This document shows, in pieces, positions 56,665 to 64,000 of a DNA stretch of 64,000 nt (its first letter is position 1; every line of letters begins with the position of its first letter). The position numbers and the translations under genes are program-made. The notes under the pieces are model-generated. The model worked only from the letters and a program-made list of their open reading frames with translations, had not been told where the DNA came from and searched no databases. Origin of the DNA: Marinobacter denitrificans (GTDB lineage Bacteria > Pseudomonadota > Gammaproteobacteria > Pseudomonadales > Oleiphilaceae); NCBI RefSeq assembly GCF_008795955.1, contig NZ_VMHN01000004.1:1-64000 (forward strand). Reading direction: 5' to 3'.

Positions 56665-59517
56665 ATGCGCCCAGGCATTCGTGGATTTGCCAACGGTTTC
56701 CCCGGCCTTAAGGAAAGCTTTTTGCTGGCACTCCTTCTGGCCTTCAGCTCAGTGGCACTGGCTAATACGTCCCCCGTCAAAAGTCCGAACGACGACAACG
56801 AGTACCGTTATATCCAGTTGGATAACGAGCTCAGGGTGCTGCTGATTTCCGCCCCGGAATCCGACAAAGCGGCTGCTTCGATGAACGTCGCCGTGGGCAG
56901 CGGTGATGACCCTGCCAACCGGGAAGGCCTCTCCCACTTTCTTGAACACATGCTGTTCCTGGGCACTGAAAAGTACCCTGACCCTGGCGAATACCAGCAG
57001 TTCATCAAAAGCCACGGTGGCAGCCACAATGCCTTTACGGCCTTCCAGGACACCAACTATTTCTTCGATGTGCAGGCCGAGTACCTGGAGGATGCCCTGG
57101 ACCGCTTTGCGGAACAATTCTCCGCCCCGCTGTTCACGCCCGAGCTGGTTGACCGTGAACGCCGGGCCGTGCACTCCGAGTTCAGCGCCAAACAGAAAGA
57201 AGACGGCCGCCGCTTCTACTCAGTGAAGAAGGCCATCAGCAACCCTGAGCATGCGTTCCATCAGTTTGCCGTGGGGAATCTCACCACACTGGAGAATACC
57301 GAAGAACGCCCGTTGCGCCCTGACCTGATCGAATTCTGGAAGCAGCACTACTCGTCCAACCTGATGACACTGGCGGTCTATGGTCCACAAACTCTGGAAA
57401 AGCTGGAAGCCATGGTACGGGGGCGTTTTGACCGGATTGAAAACCGCAACCTGAAGGCTGAAGTCCATGACGAGCCGCTGTTCAGTCCGGACAGACTACC
57501 GGCCAGGGTGACAGTAGATGCCCTCAAGGACATACGCAGCCTGACGCTGACCTTTCCGATTCCCTCACAGGAGGAAAACTACCGCGACAAACCTGCGAAC
57601 TACGTAGCAAGCCTGCTGGGCCACGAAGGCCCGGGCAGCCTGTTCGACGTACTCAAGCAGGCGGGACTTGTGGAAAGCCTCTCTGCGGGCGGCGGAATGG
57701 ATACCGGCGAGGAAGCGACGCTGGAACTGACTATGTCACTGACGCCGCAGGGGCTGGAGGAACAGGAGGAAATCCTTGAACTCACCTTTGCCTACATCGA
57801 CAAAGTGCGCAACGAAGGCATCGCACGCCAGCGTTTTGAAGAGATGAAGCAACTGGCGCAGATAGATTTCCGTTTCCGGGAGAAAGGCCAGCCGGTTCAG
57901 GAAGTCATGCACCTGTCGCGGCAAATGAGGCACGTTGCTCCGGAAGACGTCCTGCGGGCGCCCTGGATGATGGAAGACTATTCACCGGACCAGTACCAGG
58001 CCATCCTGGCGCGGCTGACGGCGGATAATGTACTGGTCTCAGTGCTGGAGCCAGAGCCCGAAATCGAGACCCCCAGCCTCACCCAGTGGTACGACACAGC
58101 CTTTGAAATCAAACCGCTGGATACCACGACCGTCCGCACAGAGGACGGCAATCCGCAGGTTGCCCGCCTGGCCCTGCCTCTTGAGAATCCGTTTATCCCC
58201 GAGGAGCTGGGGATGATCTCTGGCCCGACCATGGACGCGCCGGTTTCCATGGGAAGCATCAGCGGCATGGACGTGTGGTACGCACGGGATACCCGTTTTG
58301 AAACGCCGAAAGCCAACATCTATCTGAGCCTGCGCACACCGGCCACCCGCGCGTCGGCCCGCAGCAATGTGCTTTCCACCTTGCTGGTGGACGCCATCAA
58401 TACCAACGTGAACGCCTGGGCTTACCCGGCGCAGTTGGCCGGACTGGATTACAGCATTTACCCGCACCTTCGCGGAATCACCATTCGGGTTGGCGGTTAT
58501 AGCGACAAGCTGCACACCCTGATGGCACGCCTGTTAACCCAGGTAGCTGACCCGAACCTGACCGAACAACGGTTCAGTATTGCCCGCCAGAACATGATCG
58601 ACCGGCTGCAGAACAAAGCCAAGGAACGCCCGGTTCAGCAGACCTCCGAGTTCGTCCAGACCCTGCTGATAGAAGGCGCCTGGAGCACCGAAGAAAAACT
58701 CCGGGCTGCGCGGGAAGTGACCCTGGAGGAACTCAGATCCTTTGCCGAAGCGTTCCTGGCTCAGGTTGACCCGGTACTGCTCGCCCACGGCAACATGAGC
58801 CACGCCTCGGCGCTCAACATCACCAAACGGATTCACGCCATGGTGCTGGACGAGAGCGAGCTGGTAACCGTGGAAAGAAGCCAGGTGCGTTCTCTGTCTG
58901 AAGAAGAGACATCCCTGCCGCTGGAGGTAGACCATCCGGATACCGGTTACACTCTTTATGTGCAGGGCGATAACACCAGCTTTGAAGAACGGGCCGCCTT
59001 CCGCCTTCTGGGCCAGATTATCAGCAGCCCGTTCTACGAAGAACTTCGCACCAACCGCCAGCTTGGCTACATCGTGTACGCCACGCCCTTCGAGATGCTG
59101 GAAACTCCGGCCCTGGGCTTCGTAGTGCAGTCTCCGGAAGCCAGCAGTGATGAAATTGACCAGGCGGTGCGGGAATTCTCGCAAACCTTCAGAGGGACCT
59201 TGTCAGAAATGACCGAGCAGGACCTGAACCGGGAGAAACAAGCGGTTATCAGCAAGTTGATGGAACAGGACCGGCGCCTTGGTGAAATATCAGAGCGTTA
59301 CTGGCGTGAGATTGACCGCGGCGAAACCGATTTTGACTCCCGGGAACGGTTGGCAAAAGCCATCAACAACGTCAGCCGGGAAACCCTGCTCGAAACCCTG
59401 GAAAACCAGGTGATCGAACGGAATAAAGCCCTGCGCGTGTTCACGGTTGGCGATGCTCCGGATAACACCACCGCCATTGAACAACTGATGCAACGCCCAA
59501 GCGTACCGGAAGCCTGA
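56665..59517 (+). CDS. Insulinase-family (M16) zinc metallopeptidase, protease III-like
   Basis: A secreted peptidase of 950 residues. The signal peptide (LLALLLAFSSVALA, cleavage near residue 34) is followed by the inverted zinc motif HFLEH (His91, Glu94, His95) and the downstream glutamate in DRERRAVHSEFSAK. The rest has the four-domain layout of pitrilysin/insulysin, with NRQLGYIVYATPFEM near residue 800 in the substrate-contact region. It would act on peptides in the periplasm. AGAGAGG stands before the ATG. It is convergent with the glycosyltransferase pair. Confidence 0.93.
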   Translation: MRPGIRGFANGFPGLKESFLLALLLAFSSVALANTSPVKSPNDDNEYRYIQLDNELRVLLISAPESDKAAASMNVAVGSGDDPANREGLSHFLEHMLFLGTEKYPDPGEYQQFIKSHGGSHNAFTAFQDTNYFFDVQAEYLEDALDRFAEQFSAPLFTPELVDRERRAVHSEFSAKQKEDGRRFYSVKKAISNPEHAFHQFAVGNLTTLENTEERPLRPDLIEFWKQHYSSNLMTLAVYGPQTLEKLEAMVRGRFDRIENRNLKAEVHDEPLFSPDRLPARVTVDALKDIRSLTLTFPIPSQEENYRDKPANYVASLLGHEGPGSLFDVLKQAGLVESLSAGGGMDTGEEATLELTMSLTPQGLEEQEEILELTFAYIDKVRNEGIARQRFEEMKQLAQIDFRFREKGQPVQEVMHLSRQMRHVAPEDVLRAPWMMEDYSPDQYQAILARLTADNVLVSVLEPEPEIETPSLTQWYDTAFEIKPLDTTTVRTEDGNPQVARLALPLENPFIPEELGMISGPTMDAPVSMGSISGMDVWYARDTRFETPKANIYLSLRTPATRASARSNVLSTLLVDAINTNVNAWAYPAQLAGLDYSIYPHLRGITIRVGGYSDKLHTLMARLLTQVADPNLTEQRFSIARQNMIDRLQNKAKERPVQQTSEFVQTLLIEGAWSTEEKLRAAREVTLEELRSFAEAFLAQVDPVLLAHGNMSHASALNITKRIHAMVLDESELVTVERSQVRSLSEEETSLPLEVDHPDTGYTLYVQGDNTSFEERAAFRLLGQIISSPFYEELRTNRQLGYIVYATPFEMLETPALGFVVQSPEASSDEIDQAVREFSQTFRGTLSEMTEQDLNREKQAVISKLMEQDRRLGEISERYWREIDRGETDFDSRERLAKAINNVSRETLLETLENQVIERNKALRVFTVGDAPDNTTAIEQLMQRPSVPEA

Positions 59518-59523
59518 ATCAGC

Positions 59524-60162
59524 TTAGCCTGAAGACTGGCCGATAAACCGGCGCCAGTCTTCAGGCTCATCCACATCCCACTTTTCCGGCAGTAACGCGA
59601 ACGTCAACCCGGCGCGGCTGAGCCGCTCGCAGGTTTGTTCAAGGGCGTTCTCTGTACCCCAGGCCACATCGGCCAACATACCTGGAACAGTCCGCCGGGC
59701 ACCAATCAATACATAGCCGCCGTCGTCCGACGGCCCCAACACCACATCGACTTCATCCAGCGCGGCGGCTGCGAGGCGAACATACTCTGCGTCCACGGAG
59801 GGACAATCGCTGCCCACAATCATTGCCTTGCTGGCCTTCTGAAGACCAGAGTCCAATGCCCGCGCCATACGCTCGCCGAGCACATCGCCCTGCTGCCAGG
59901 CACAGCCCACGCCATGATATTCAAGCTGTTCAATAATGGGCGAGGCAGCGTCAGGAACGGTATCCAATGGTCTGTCCCACAAAAAACGGACGTCATAACC
60001 ACTGGCCACCAGGTGCTCAAGCACGGCAAGGCTGAGCCTCACATGGGCCTCCATCGCTCCTTCCGCACCAAGCTCCGGCATCAGGCGGGTTTTAACCCGG
60101 CCAGTCTCCGGCCACTTGGCAAACTGCATGACCAGAACCGAATCCGGATCACCTATCTGCAT
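59524..60162 (-). CDS. TIGR04282-type (DUF2064) glycosyltransferase
   Basis: A 212-residue GT-A-fold protein with MQFAKWPETGRVKTRLMPELG at the start (nucleotide-sugar loop), MIVGSDCPSVDAEYV and LGPSDDGGYVLIGARR. It is the partner found with TIGR04283 glycosyltransferases, often called rSAM/selenodomain-associated transferases 1 and 2. It overlaps its partner by 14 bases, so both are expressed together. No radical-SAM gene is nearby. The sugar and acceptor are unknown. Confidence 0.85.
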   Translation of the reverse strand: MQIGDPDSVLVMQFAKWPETGRVKTRLMPELGAEGAMEAHVRLSLAVLEHLVASGYDVRFLWDRPLDTVPDAASPIIEQLEYHGVGCAWQQGDVLGERMARALDSGLQKASKAMIVGSDCPSVDAEYVRLAAAALDEVDVVLGPSDDGGYVLIGARRTVPGMLADVAWGTENALEQTCERLSRAGLTFALLPEKWDVDEPEDWRRFIGQSSG

Positions 60163-60856
60163 GTCTTACATCCACCCGATAGGCCGCAGCCAGCGACTCC
60201 GGCGACTCTCCCCGCCAATACCGCCAACGCAGCCTCCACATCAGAAAAATGGTGCGCCAGGCACCTCGCTGCTCCCACCTTCGACTGTCCGTGGTGACCG
60301 GATCGCCGATGCAATAAGGCCCTGAAAGACTGCAAAGACGTTTGCTCAGCTCAACATCTTCCATTAACGGAATGGGTGCAAACCCCTGCACTGCCCGGAA
60401 TACCGAGGTGCGAACAAACATCGCCTGATCCCCCGTGGCAATTCCTGTCAGCCGGCTGCGCCGGTTCATGAACCAGGCCACCACCCGGAAAAGGGCCCGC
60501 TGGCCACTGAGCTGCACATCAAAACGCCCCCACTGTTTCCGGCTACTAAAGAAGTGCTGGAGGTGCTCAAAGGCAGAATCCGGCAACACCGTATCGGCGT
60601 GCAAAAACAGCAGCACATTGCCCTGTGCCGCTTCGGCCCCCACATTCATCTGCAGAGCACGGCCTTTGCCGCCGATCAGCACCTGGTCGCACCAGGGAGC
60701 CGCCAGCTCTGCCGTGCCGTCATCACTGCCGCCGTCCACCACAATAACTTCATGGCCTTCCTCGCGCACCTGCTGCAGGGACTTCAAAAAAGGCTGAATG
60801 GACGCGGCCTCCCGCCACACGGGCACAACGACGCTCAGCGAAAGCGATTCAGACAA
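60149..60856 (-). CDS. TIGR04283-type family 2 glycosyltransferase
   Basis: A 235-residue GT2 enzyme: VVVPVWREAASIQPFL at the N-terminus, EVIVVDGGSDDGTAELA, LLFLHADTVLPDSAF (metal-binding DxD replaced by HAD) and the TGIATGDQAMFVRTSVF acceptor region. The best start is TTG at 60856 with GGGAGGTG just upstream. It forms a pair with the DUF2064 gene. One or two hydrophobic patches near residues 108-116 could touch the membrane. Confidence 0.87.
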   Translation of the reverse strand: MSESLSLSVVVPVWREAASIQPFLKSLQQVREEGHEVIVVDGGSDDGTAELAAPWCDQVLIGGKGRALQMNVGAEAAQGNVLLFLHADTVLPDSAFEHLQHFFSSRKQWGRFDVQLSGQRALFRVVAWFMNRRSRLTGIATGDQAMFVRTSVFRAVQGFAPIPLMEDVELSKRLCSLSGPYCIGDPVTTDSRRWEQRGAWRTIFLMWRLRWRYWRGESPESLAAAYRVDVRHADR

Positions 60857-60894
60857 GACACCTCCCGGAATAAAAGACGAATCCGCAACACACC

Positions 60895-60923
60895 TTGAGC
60901 CGCAGGCTCCAGGCCGCTATCAT
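60895..60923 (+). promoter_or_regulatory. Promoter of tRNA-Arg
   Basis: TTGAGC (60895-60900), a 17-base spacer and TATCAT (60918-60923), followed by the GC-rich ACCGCCC discriminator expected at stable-RNA promoters. The tRNA 5' end begins 20 bases later. Confidence 0.65.
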
Positions 60924-60943
60924 ACCGCCCTTCTTGCAGAGAT

Positions 60944-61020
60944 GCCCCCGTAGCTCATCTGGATAGAGCGTCCCCCTCCTAAGGGGAAGGTAGCAGGTTC
61001 GAGTCCTGCCGGGGGTACCA
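60944..61020 (+). tRNA. tRNA-Arg, anticodon CCT
   Basis: A complete 77-base tRNA including an encoded CCA end. The acceptor stem is GCCCCCG with CGGGGGT (one G-T pair at the end). The D arm is GCTCATCTGGATAGAGC, and the anticodon stem TCCCC/GGGGA encloses loop CTCCTAA with anticodon CCT. The T arm is GCAGG-TTCGAGT-CCTGC. It reads the rare codon AGG. No repeat of its 3' end is found in the window, so there is no sign of an element inserted here. Confidence 0.95.
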
Positions 61021-61170
61021 CCGAACTCTCCAAGCTGATATCTGAACCAGACCCACACCTACCTGAAAAAACTCTATCGAACGACCCATCCTTAAAATAT
61101 GTAAACTTCTGTTCCAGTCTCGATATGCTACGCTGCTTTAACGACCCATACCCAAGACCCGCAATGGATT

Positions 61171-63927
61171 ATGTCAGAAAAAGCACGCAGGTCCGCAATC
61201 TCCGCCCTTGAACGCCTCTCAGGTGGGGGCAAAATAGGTGCGTTGTTACGGACATGCAGTTTTACTCCACTCGCGGAAGAAACCGCCCCGCTGGTATGTA
61301 CCCCGCCTGTCGATACCACATTCGATCCTCTGAGCCAGATGTTCAACCGTGCTTCCGCTTTCATGGTTTTCCTGAGCGGCCCCGAACATCGCTACGAGAT
61401 CGCCAATCCGAGCCATGCACAGTTAATCGGCCATCGGCCAGTATTGGGAAAAACCATCCGGGAAGCACTGCCGGACGCGGCTGAACAGGGTTTCGAGGAT
61501 ATTCTGGACCACGTATACACGACTGGCACTCCCTATAGGGCAAATAACGCAAAGTATGGTGTACAGGTCACGCCCGGGGGGCCGGTTAATGAACGTATCC
61601 TTAACTTTGTCTACCAACCCGTCTGGGGGCCGGACGGTAAAGTAATCGGCATCTTTGCCGAGGGCACAGACGTCACCGATCAGGTTCAGACCCAGGAGGA
61701 GCTGGAACGGGTCAACCGTGAATTAGCTCAAACTCTGAACCACCAGAAAGCGAGCGAGCGGCGGAACAGCTTTCGTTTGAAATTAACAGACAGCCTTCGT
61801 TCGCTCGTGGACCCCGATGAGATTACGGCTGCCGCCACGGCTTTGTTAGGCGAGTTTCTGGGTGTGACCCGAGTCTTCTACGGGGACGTTTCGAAGTCCG
61901 GCGAAACCGTAACGGTGAGGCCCGGCTGGACAAGCGAAGGCGCCGCCTCAATGGTCGGCGACGAGTTGCCGTTGGAAGAATTCGGCCCGGTGGTGGCGGC
62001 TCAAATTCGCGCCGGAGAGGTGTTTGTGCTCGGCGACGCCGTCGCTGACGAGCGCTCGGCCGATTATGCCAACGCCTACCTGGAGAGGGGGATAAAGGCG
62101 GTCCTGGCGGTACCGGTCATGAAGGCCGGCTCGTTACGGGTACTGCTGGGGGTTCACGACTCGAAAGTCCATCATTGGACCGCAAAGGAAATTGCCCTGG
62201 CTGAAGACGTGGTAGACCGGACCTGGGCTGCTGTCGAATCTGCCCGTGCGCAGGCGGAGCTCCGCCGGGAGCGGGACTACAGTCGATACATTCTGAACAG
62301 CATGACCGAAGGCTTTGCCGCAATGTCCGCCGACTGGACGATGACCCAATTCAATGCCGAGGCGGAACGCATCAGCCAACAACCCGCTCCTGAGGTGATT
62401 GGTAGAAGCCATTGGGAGGTTTGGCCTGAACAGCAAGGCACGGAAGTCGAAGAGTTGTACACCCGAGTCAGAGAGACCGGAGAACCGGCCGCAATGGAAT
62501 TCTCCCTTACAACTCCCGACGATAACCAGAAATGGCTAGAAGTAAGAGCTTACCCTGCCCTTGACGGCGGGCTTGCGGTTTTTTTCAGGGATATAACCGA
62601 GCGCAAACAGGCCGACGAAGAAATACGGCACGCGTCATTGCATGACCCATTAACGGGTCTGCCGAACCGAGCCATGCTGTTCGAATATGCCACCCACTTA
62701 TTGCCCCACAATCTGCGAACCTCGCAATGCGCTGCGGTGCTATTTCTTGATCTGGATCGTTTCAAGCCTATTAATGACACTCACGGACACGACGTAGGCG
62801 ATAGGGTGCTCAACGAGATATCCAGCAGACTTACCCGCAGCCTGCGCGCCGAAGACATGGTGGTTCGAATGGGCGGCGACGAATTCGTGGTTCTGTTACA
62901 GGATATCAGCGCAGCCGCCGATGCCGGAGAGCTGGCCATCCATATTATCCGAAAAATCAACGAGCCATATCAGGTGGAAGAGTTAACGCTGTCTGTTTCA
63001 ACTTCCATAGGGATCAGCATTTTCCCCAGGGATGGCGAAGACATCGATACCCTGGTGAGCCACGCCGATGCGGCGATGTATCAGGCTAAACAGGGTGGCA
63101 GAAACAATTTCCAGTTCTATTCCTCGGCGTTTACGGATGGAATCAATCGACAGAACAGCATTGAACAGGAACTGAAAATGGCGCTCCATAACCATGATTT
63201 CCACCTGTTCTACCAACCCGTAATCGACATTCATACCCGTGAGGTTGTCAGTGTCGAGGCCCTGCTCCGGTTGGGTAATGACGAGATAAGCCCAGAGCAA
63301 TTCGTTCCCATTGCGGAGGCCACGGGCATTATAAACCCCATAGGGCGCTGGGTTCTTCAGGAAGCAATCCGCCAGTCACTTGCATGGACTGGCAACGGGC
63401 TGGCTGCCATTCCTATTGCAGTTAACGTGTCGGCTGTAGAGTTCCGTGATCGGGACTTCATTGATCACTTCGAGCAACTCCTCCAAGAGCATGCCATCGA
63501 CCCGACTATGTTGCAGTTAGAACTCACCGAAACCGCAGTAATGTACGATCTTGAAGACGCCATCTCTGTTCTGACGCGGCTTAGGGCCCTGGGCATTGCT
63601 ATCCTGCTGGATGATTTTGGCACCGGGCATTCCAGCCTGGCACACTTGACGCGCCTGCCGTTAGACAAAATCAAAATCGACAAGTCGTTTATCTTCCAGC
63701 TTGAGCAGGACACGAGCAGTCGGGCCGTTACGGATTCAATGCTGGCTCTTGGCAAGACGCTCGAACTTGAGGTGATCGCCGAAGGTATCGAAACAGCCGC
63801 AGCACTGGAATACCTGCGTTCGCGCGGCTGCAGGCAGGCACAAGGTTACTTTTTCTCCCGGCCCATGTCCGGGGAGGACTTCGCATCCTGGTACCGGACT
63901 CGACCGATTGACTCAGCATCCCAATGA
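61171..63927 (+). CDS. PAS-GAF-PAS-GGDEF-EAL cyclic-di-GMP signalling protein
   Basis: A soluble 918-residue sensor without membrane segments. The layout is a PAS-like domain (about 58-175), a GAF domain (about 200-360), a second PAS (about 370-485), a GGDEF domain (about 490-650) and an EAL domain (about 665-910). The GGDEF motif is intact at 568-572 and has a regular RxxD inhibition site (RAED) five residues before it. The EAL motif is intact at 696-698, and NVS, ELTET, DDFGTGHSS, KIDKSF and EGIET are all present. Both cyclase and phosphodiesterase activity are therefore possible. The ATG at 61171 lacks a clear ribosome site, and the first 50 residues look unstructured, so the true start could lie further on. 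Its stop overlaps the next gene. Confidence 0.9.
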   Translation: MSEKARRSAISALERLSGGGKIGALLRTCSFTPLAEETAPLVCTPPVDTTFDPLSQMFNRASAFMVFLSGPEHRYEIANPSHAQLIGHRPVLGKTIREALPDAAEQGFEDILDHVYTTGTPYRANNAKYGVQVTPGGPVNERILNFVYQPVWGPDGKVIGIFAEGTDVTDQVQTQEELERVNRELAQTLNHQKASERRNSFRLKLTDSLRSLVDPDEITAAATALLGEFLGVTRVFYGDVSKSGETVTVRPGWTSEGAASMVGDELPLEEFGPVVAAQIRAGEVFVLGDAVADERSADYANAYLERGIKAVLAVPVMKAGSLRVLLGVHDSKVHHWTAKEIALAEDVVDRTWAAVESARAQAELRRERDYSRYILNSMTEGFAAMSADWTMTQFNAEAERISQQPAPEVIGRSHWEVWPEQQGTEVEELYTRVRETGEPAAMEFSLTTPDDNQKWLEVRAYPALDGGLAVFFRDITERKQADEEIRHASLHDPLTGLPNRAMLFEYATHLLPHNLRTSQCAAVLFLDLDRFKPINDTHGHDVGDRVLNEISSRLTRSLRAEDMVVRMGGDEFVVLLQDISAAADAGELAIHIIRKINEPYQVEELTLSVSTSIGISIFPRDGEDIDTLVSHADAAMYQAKQGGRNNFQFYSSAFTDGINRQNSIEQELKMALHNHDFHLFYQPVIDIHTREVVSVEALLRLGNDEISPEQFVPIAEATGIINPIGRWVLQEAIRQSLAWTGNGLAAIPIAVNVSAVEFRDRDFIDHFEQLLQEHAIDPTMLQLELTETAVMYDLEDAISVLTRLRALGIAILLDDFGTGHSSLAHLTRLPLDKIKIDKSFIFQLEQDTSSRAVTDSMLALGKTLELEVIAEGIETAAALEYLRSRGCRQAQGYFFSRPMSGEDFASWYRTRPIDSASQ

Positions 63928-64000
63928 CTCAAACTCAGACCTTAAGCCACTCTGCCAACTCAAAAGCCCTTGTTGTGGAAGGCGGCGCCATGCGCGGCAT
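63924..64000 (+). CDS. Patatin-like phospholipase, N-terminal fragment (cut by the window edge)
   Basis: The last 77 bases code for 25 residues that include KALVVEGGAMRGI, the oxyanion-hole glycine-rich strand of the YjjU-type patatin phospholipases. The ATG overlaps the stop of the sensor gene as ATGA, so translation is probably coupled. The catalytic GxSxG and the DG dyad lie beyond the window, so activity cannot be judged. Confidence 0.75.
   Translation, partial: MTQTQTLSHSANSKALVVEGGAMRG

Noticed and set aside
60944..61020. tRNA-Arg as attachment site of an integrated element
   Set aside because: No integrase and no second copy of the tRNA 3' end appear in the window.

Overview
The window reads as a chromosomal segment of a marine gammaproteobacterium, most probably Marinobacter. 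The strongest pointer is a 661-residue two-domain fatty acyl-CoA reductase (53977-55962) that matches, as I recall it, the wax-ester enzyme of Marinobacter aquaeolei. Pseudomonas-like gene orders (mtnA / MTA deaminase / ubiG / mupP / SDR; rnt-pyrC-motY) agree with this. Genes are densely packed with Shine-Dalgarno starts. I see no phage, insertion sequence or CRISPR array.

Left end (1-22147, all minus strand). The first 310 bases hold the tandem promoters and boxA of a ribosomal RNA operon that runs out of the left edge; the 16S gene itself lies outside. Upstream come purT, a small DUF1289 protein and a large cobalamin block. A cobalamin riboswitch (14988-15180) precedes a BtuB-type receptor, a CobN-family protein with an apparent signal peptide, BtuF, BtuC, BtuD, CobB, CobO, CobQ and BluB. 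A 25-bp perfect inverted repeat sits between btuD and cobB. Upstream of the riboswitch is a second co-directional block: a GntR regulator, then hcmB, hcl, meaH, hcmA, a PduO-type adenosyltransferase and threonine-phosphate decarboxylase. The mutase carries the residues that distinguish 2-hydroxyisobutyryl-CoA mutase from methylmalonyl- and isobutyryl-CoA mutases. The block therefore looks like a B12-dependent 2-hydroxyisobutyrate pathway joined to the supply of its cofactor.

Middle (22384-47209). This part holds two Nudix hydrolases, a NIF3/YqfO-like protein, purL with a strong terminator, mltF, recX, a DUF349 protein, a ComFB-like protein, a beta-oxidation pair (thiolase and FadJ-like), the Prc protease with an HTH protein, the methylthioadenosine salvage pair mtnA / mtaD, then ubiG, mupP, an SDR, a glutaredoxin-like protein, yaaA, DUF2788 and rdgC.

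Right end (47220-64000). A PatZ-like protein acetyltransferase is divergent from a histone-deacetylase-family protein. Next come motY, pyrC and rnt, a shared terminator, and the acyl-CoA reductase with two tandem palindromes upstream. After these are a small unknown protein, a protease-III-like metallopeptidase, two glycosyltransferases, tRNA-Arg(CCT) with its promoter, a PAS-GAF-PAS-GGDEF-EAL protein and the start of a patatin-like gene cut by the window edge.

All calls come from reading the sequence and from recalled family knowledge; no database search or structure prediction was run.
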